From assembly GCF_036320965.1 (NCBI RefSeq), contig NC_092225.1, positions 52,933,868-52,997,867 of the forward strand: a stretch of 64,000 nt of DNA, written 5' to 3'. The position numbers and the translations under genes were made by a program. A model generated the notes under the pieces. That model had not been told where the DNA came from and did not search any database. It was given only the letters and a program-made list of their open reading frames with translations. The stretch comes from Panulirus ornatus (taxonomy: Eukaryota; Arthropoda; Malacostraca; Decapoda; Palinuridae). This document shows, in pieces, positions 58,860 through 64,000 of this stretch (positions are counted from its first letter, which is position 1; each line of letters starts with the position of its first letter).

Positions 58860-58924
<65 letters not shown>
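58860..58924. repeat. (GA)n microsatellite
   Basis: Pure GA. Confidence 0.98.
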
Positions 58925-58927
<3 letters not shown>

Positions 58928-59234
58928 ACACTCGTGAGGTGGGTAGCCCCCCTCACTCTCCTCCCCCTCCCTCCCCAATCTCTCGAATCCTTATCATACA
59001 CCATTTCAAACTGGTATGCTCTCCCCATTTTACTTTATTTTCCCCCCGCTCAACCTATTCCACTCTCTCACCTCTTTTACCCGGCACAAGTACGTCTTTA
59101 CGTCCCATATGAGGAAGGTTGTCGCTGACGATCATGCCCGTGTTCTCTGGTTGTTCTATCCACACGTCGCACTTAAAGAACTGTTCACTGTTCACGGTAA
59201 CAGTCTGGTTCAAGAACATGTTGATCAAGATCAG

Positions 59235-59237
<3 letters not shown>

Positions 59238-59304
<67 letters not shown>

Positions 59305-59318
59305 TGTGTGTGTGTGTA
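59238..59318. repeat. (GT)n microsatellite
   Basis: GT with one GGG interruption. 59320-59740 is unassigned; a short CTCACCAGGT repeat occurs at 59535-59600. Confidence 0.98.
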
Positions 59319-59745
59319 AAGACTCCCCTAATCACATCTTCACACGTGCATATCGACCCGTGCTCTCACAGAACATCATGTTGGCTACACTCGCCAATCT
59401 ACACCAAGACACAGGTACCGCTGGTACGGATAAGCAACACACGTCATTTTCAACAGTCGATAAAAAGAAGAAAAAAAGAAAATAGAAAAAATCGAACTGG
59501 AATGCGTAACAAATGTCAAATGTGGGATTGAACTCACCAGGTCTGGGATTAACTTGGTTACTCACCAGGTGTGGATCAACCTCATTACTCACACCAGGGG
59601 GTTTAGGATGAAGGTTTATTAGGGTCACATGAGGCGCGTCCTGCCCTCCTCTGTCTCCTGCAGTTTTCAATTAGCATCTGGCCACCTGCCTCGCCTCACC
59701 CTCCCTCCCTCCCCTGCTCGTCCCTGTCTGGTCACTGTCTCTCAC

Positions 59746-60357
59746 GATTCTCAATGCCTCCCATTCCGTCTCCTCCCAGCATAACAGCCCCTTAATGCCT
59801 CCCATTCCGTCTCCTCCCAGCATAGCAGCCCCTTAATGCCTCCCATTCTGTGTCCTCCCAGCATAACATCCCCTTAATGCCTCCCATTCCGTCTCCTCCC
59901 AGCATAACATCCCCTTAATGCCTCCCATCCCGTCTCCTCCCAGCATAACATCCCCTTAATGCCTCCCATTCCGTCTCCTCCCAGCATAACCCCTCCTTAA
60001 TGCCTCCCATTCCGTCTCCTCCCAGCATAACCCCTCTTAATGCCTCCCATTCCGTCTCCTCCCAGCATAACATCCCCTTAATGCCTCCCATTCCGTCTCC
60101 TCCCAGCATAACATCCCCTTAATGCCTCCCATTCCGTCTCCTCCCAGCATAACATCCCCTTAATGCCTCCCATTCCGTCTCCTCCCAGCATAACATCCCC
60201 TTAATGCCTCCCATTCCGTCTCCTCCCAGCATAACACCCCCTTAATGCCTCCCATTCCGTCTCCTCCCAGCATAACATCCCCTTAATGCCTCCCATTCCG
60301 TCTCCTCCCAGCATAACAGCCCCTTAATGCCTCCCATTCCGTCTCCTCCCAGCATAA
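59746..60357. repeat. 41-bp minisatellite, about 15 copies
   Basis: Unit TTAATGCCTCCCATTCCGTC plus TCCTCCCAGCATAACATCCC and C; highly homogeneous. 60358-60778 is a related, strongly decayed TCTCCCATG-type region. Confidence 0.96.
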
Positions 60358-60778
60358 CCCCCTCACCTCCCATGCACTGACAGCCTTGTCCTCATGTGAC
60401 AGTGTCTCCCATGATATAACCTCCCAGAGGTACTGCCTCTCATACAGTGATCTCCCACGTCTCCTACCATGTCTGCTTCTCATGTTATGATCTCCTCGCT
60501 CTCTCACGCTCCTTCCCTCCCGTACTGTGGTCTACAACTCCCACGCAATGTCCCACGTTCTGATCCTCATTCATGAATCTGTTATCCATGGACTGGTCTC
60601 CAACGTCTCACGACAGCCAGTCGCCCACGCAGCGGTCTCCAAGGCCTCCTCTCCACATTCCCTTAACCAGACAATGGTCTCCATGGCCTCCCGACCACCC
60701 TTCCACCATAAGCAGATCTCCATGGGCCTACAAACATCCCATGTCACCCATCTGGTGATGTCTATGGCCTGCTAACAC

Positions 60779-62710
60779 CCTGTCATCCATATAGTGGTCT
60801 CCAAGGCCCTCCCAACACCCTGTAGAGGTCTCCAAGGCCCTCCCAATACCCTGTAGAGGTCTCCAAGGTCCTCCCAACACCCTGTAGAGGTCTCCAAGGC
60901 CCTCCCAACACCCTGTAGAGGTCTCCAAGGTCCTCCCAACACCCTGTAGAGGTCTCCAAGGCCCTCCCAACACCCTGTAGTGGTCTCCAAAGCCCTCCCA
61001 ACACCTTATAGTGGTCTCCAAGGCCCTCCCAACACCCTGTAGAGGTCTCCAAGGCCCTTCCAACACCCTGTAGTGGTCTCCAACCAACACCCTGTAGTGG
61101 TCTCCAAGGCCCTCCCATCACCCTGTAGTGGTCTCCAAGGCCCTCCCAACACCATGTAGAGATCTCCAAGGCCCTCCCAACGCCCTTTAGTGGTCTCCAA
61201 GACCCTCCCAACACCCTGTAAAGGTCTCCAAGGCCTTTCCAACACCCTGTAGAGGTCTCCAAGGCCTTCCCAACACCCTGTAGAGGTCTCCAAGGCCCTT
61301 CCAACACCCTGTAGAGGTCTCCAAGGCTCTCCCAACACCCTGTAGAGATCTCCAAGGCCCTCCAAACACCCTGTAGTGGTCTCCAAGGCCCTCCCAACAC
61401 CCTGTAGAGGTCTCCAAGGCCCTTCCAACACCCTGTAGAGATCTCCAAGGCCCTCCCAACACCCTATAAAGGTCTCCAAGGCCCTTCCAACACCCTGTAG
61501 AGGTCTCCAAGGCCTTCCTAACACCCTGTAGAGATCTCCAAGGCCCTCCCAACACCCTGTAGTGGTCTCCAAGGCCCTACAACACCCTGTAGAGGTCTCC
61601 AAGGCCCTCCCAACACCCTGTAGAGATCTCCAAGGCCCTCCCAACACCCTGTAGTGGTCTCCAAGGCCCTCCCAACACCCTGTAGAGGTCTCCAAGGTCC
61701 TCCCAACACCCTGTAGAGGTCTCCAAGGCCCTCCCAACACCCTGTAGTGGTCTCCAAAGCCCTCCCAACACCTTATAGTGGTCTCCAAGGCCCTCCCAAC
61801 ACCCTGTAGAGGTCTCCAAGGCCCTTCCAACACCCTGTAGTGGTCTCCAAGGCCCTCCCAACACCCTGTTGTGGTCTCCAAGGCCCTCCCAACACCCTGT
61901 AGAGTTCTCCAAGGCCCTCCCAACGCCCTTTAGTGGTCTCCAAGACCCTCCCAACACCCTGTAGAGGTCTCCAAGGCCTTTCCAACACCCTGTAGAGGTC
62001 TCCAAGGCCTTCCCAACACCCTGTAGAGGTCTCCAAGGCCCTTCCAACACCCTGTAGAGCTCTCAAAGGCTCTCCCAACACCCTGTAGAGATCTCCAAGG
62101 CCCTCCCAACACCCTGTAGTGGTCTCCAAGGCCCTCCCAACACCCTGTAGAGGTCTCCAAGGCCCTTCCAACACCCTGTAGAGATCTCCAAGGCCCTCCC
62201 AGAGGTCTCCAAGGCCCTCCCAACACCCTGTAGAGATCTCCAAGGCCCTCCCAACACCCTGTAGTGGTCTCCAAGGCCCTCCAACATCCTGTAGAGGTCT
62301 CCAAGGCCCTCCCAACACCCTGTAGAGCTCTCCAAGGCCCTCCCAACACCCTGTAGTGGTCTCCAAGGCCCTCCTAACACCCTATAGAGGTCTCCAAGGC
62401 CCTTCCAACACCCTGTAGAGATCACCAAGGCCCTCCCAGCACCCTATAGAGGTCTCTAAGGCCCTTCCAACACCCTGTAGAGGTCTCCTAGGCCTTCCTA
62501 ACACCCTGTAGAGATCTCCAAGGCCCTCCCAACACCCTGTAGTGGTCTCCAAGGCCCTCCAACACCCTGTAGAGGTCTCCAAGGCCCTCCCAACACCCTG
62601 TAGAGATCTCCAAGGCCCTCCCAACACCCTGTAGTGGTCTCCAAGGCCCTCCAACATCCTGTAGAGGTCTCCAAGGCCCTCCCAACATCCTGTAGTGGTC
62701 TCCAAGACTA
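60779..62710. repeat. 31-bp minisatellite, about 62 copies
   Basis: Unit GAGGTCTCCAAGGCCCTCCC plus AACACCCTGTA. Blocks of about ten units are duplicated as higher-order repeats (60990-61340 resembles 61750-62060 and others). Because 31 is not a multiple of three and no frame has a stop on the minus strand, three units make one 31-codon repeat and all three minus frames are open. Confidence 0.97.
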
Positions 62711-63012
62711 TGTGAACACAGGGAGTATTACTCTCATGAAAGTACCTCTATCGCCCCACTACATTGTCACCCCATTCAGTACTCCTCCCCTGTCAACATC
62801 TACCCTCCCTCCTCCCCTTCCAGCAAGCTTTCGCCACTCCCCCCCCCCCCCCTTCTTCCCCCAAGGCTCTGGGGAAGCCATATTAGCCTCCCCCGCCTGG
62901 GTGCTGTACCACCGTCGTGTGCTGGGTGGGTGGGTGAGCACGAGGGACCTGCCAACAAGCCAGCCTTGTTCCCCTCCACTTCAATTGTTGTGTTGCACTG
63001 CCACCATGCATT

Positions 63013-63016
<4 letters not shown>

Positions 63017-63073
<57 letters not shown>
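63017..63073. repeat. (CT)n microsatellite
   Basis: Pure CT. 62711-63016 holds nothing recognised. Confidence 0.98.
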
Positions 63074-63075
<2 letters not shown>

Positions 63076-63100
63076 ATTCTGACTCTTCCTTAGCAAATGT

Positions 63101-63101
63101 G

Positions 63102-63177
<76 letters not shown>
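63101..63177. repeat. (AT)n microsatellite
   Basis: Pure AT, at the 3' end of the Penelope fragment. Confidence 0.98.
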
Positions 63178-63181
<4 letters not shown>

Positions 63182-63350
63182 AAGGATCACAATTTTGCGT
63201 GTGATCAAGTCTATTCCTTTATGAGTCCACGGAGAAAATAAAACACGATAAGTTCCCAAGTGCACTTTCGTGTGATAATCACATCATTAGGGGAGGCACA
63301 AGAGAGAAATATAAGTCAGTTGATATACAACGAAGATGAGCAGCGTACGT
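63178..63350 (-). mobile_element. Penelope-like 3' end fragment
   Basis: GGAAAGGATCACAATTTTGC, AAGTTCCCAAGTGCACTTTC, GATAATCACATCATTAGGGG, as in the arms of the 19668-20008 palindrome. 63351-63665 is unassigned. Confidence 0.85.
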
Positions 63351-63666
63351 GTCCCTGAAACGTTTCGTGTAGTTGAAGAACAAAGTGAACATTAACACAG
63401 TATTTCTAATTTCCACTTTATCCGATGATGTACAGCGTGTGGCGAGAGACAGAAATAAATGAGTTATTATGAATAATGTGTCAATTGGGATGGTGAATAA
63501 ACAAACGGGAGGAGAGAGCTTCTGAGTGGTATGGATACAAACGACATTATGTACAGTCCATCAGCCAAGCAAGCAACCGCCTTCACACTGACGGGGCAGC
63601 CAGTCACACGACTCGCATCCATCGAAGAGCGATGCCTGTTTTCTGTGAAAGTTGCTGCCAAAGGAT

Positions 63667-63667
<1 letters not shown>

Positions 63668-63737
<70 letters not shown>
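63668..63737. repeat. (GA)n microsatellite
   Basis: Pure GA. Confidence 0.98.
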
Positions 63738-63739
<2 letters not shown>

Positions 63740-63964
63740 CAGTCCTTAAGCAGAAGAGTTGGGAAGTGGATCACGCGGCTCATAGGCGAGGGAGTGAACA
63801 GCGGTACGGGGTCGATGGATCCTCAAACAGAGATGGGATGGAGTAAGAGCCACTGGGACAAGACCTTGAGGAACGCCGCTCAGCCCTCGAGGCTAGACGT
63901 AGGTCGCTACATCAACTTCCACGATAGTGATCCACACTGGGAAGAAAACTGGGAATCGCGTTGA
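63738..63964 (+). other. Open frame of unknown status at the right edge
   Basis: About 75 codons open on the plus strand after the (GA)n tract: WITRLIGEGVNSGTGSMDPQ, TEMGWSKSHWDKTLRN, LDVGRYINFHDSDPHWEENW, then a stop. Composition looks protein-like (Trp, His, Asp) but I recognise no family and see no acceptor. It could be chance or a fragment of an unknown element. Confidence 0.25.
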
Positions 63965-64000
63965 CGTCTCACAAGGTGGGTGGTGGCTAAGGCTGTGGAT

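Noticed and set aside
61006..61923. 305-codon minus frame
   Set aside because: Reads through the 31-bp array; all three frames are open, so it is not evidence of coding.
63790..63880. Minus reading GLSGVPQGLVP as a reverse transcriptase motif
   Set aside because: Only the GVPQG word fits; flanking residues do not match any RT block and it is interrupted by a stop just upstream.

Overview
The window is eukaryotic nuclear DNA, most likely from a decapod crustacean (inferred from sequence character, not from a species match). It has one coding gene split into small GT-AG exons with long introns. Simple repeats are extremely dense ((AT)n, (GA)n, (CA)n, (AAT)n, (GAA)n), there are about twenty minisatellite arrays, decayed LINE, Penelope-like and tRNA-derived SINE copies are common, and there is a short block of the arthropod telomere repeat TTAGG. 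I see no bacterial operon, CRISPR array or intact virus.

The gene is on the minus strand and encodes an SLC45-family (MATP / proton-associated sugar transporter) membrane protein. I could assemble eleven consecutive coding exons between 45431 and 192. Every junction keeps phase and the joined product reads through without a stop for about 515 residues. It covers TM1 to TM8, the cytosolic loop-2/3 motif around GRRRPF, a long glycosylatable loop 3/4 with a Ser run, the DFDADACQSP signature, and a long TM6/7 loop. The first coding exon(s) and TM9 to TM12 are not identified: the 5' part lies at or beyond the right side, the 3' part beyond the left edge. From 45432 to 64000 there is no convincing exon. 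That stretch is upstream intron or flank filled with LINE remnants and minisatellites.

Layout from left to right: exons 11, 10, 9 and 8 lie in 0.2-8.3 kb among short arrays and LINE fragments. A 2.3-kb array at 9.5-11.86 kb abuts exon 7. Exons 6 and 5 (16.4-16.9 kb) are separated by the only short intron. Then come repeats including a perfect-register Penelope palindrome (19.7-20.0 kb). Exon 4 (22.8 kb), a 3.4-kb 33-bp satellite, exon 3 (28.5 kb) and exon 2 (32.0 kb) follow. Intron 1 (13 kb) holds inverted 21-bp arrays, a foldback SINE, a Penelope element nested in a LINE tail, and an RTE-like LINE with an open RT frame. A donor-site array lies next to exon 1 (45.2-45.4 kb). The right third is LINE debris and 33-, 46-, 41- and 31-bp arrays.

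The most unusual observation is that minisatellites have grown directly out of this gene's own 5' splice sites. At exon 7 each 27-bp unit contains the last 12 coding bases plus a consensus GTAAGT donor. The array makes roughly 80 tandem donors, of which the first eight downstream ones are in frame. At exon 1 each 37-40-bp unit contains the exon end, the donor, and a TTTTCATTCAG acceptor-like tract. Exon 6 has a degenerate version. Whether the extra donors are used can be tested by RNA sequencing. A second notable point is that a short interspersed repeat (family B) shares its 3' tail with the RTE-like LINE (family A), which suggests a SINE-LINE partnership that also seeds (AT)n tracts.
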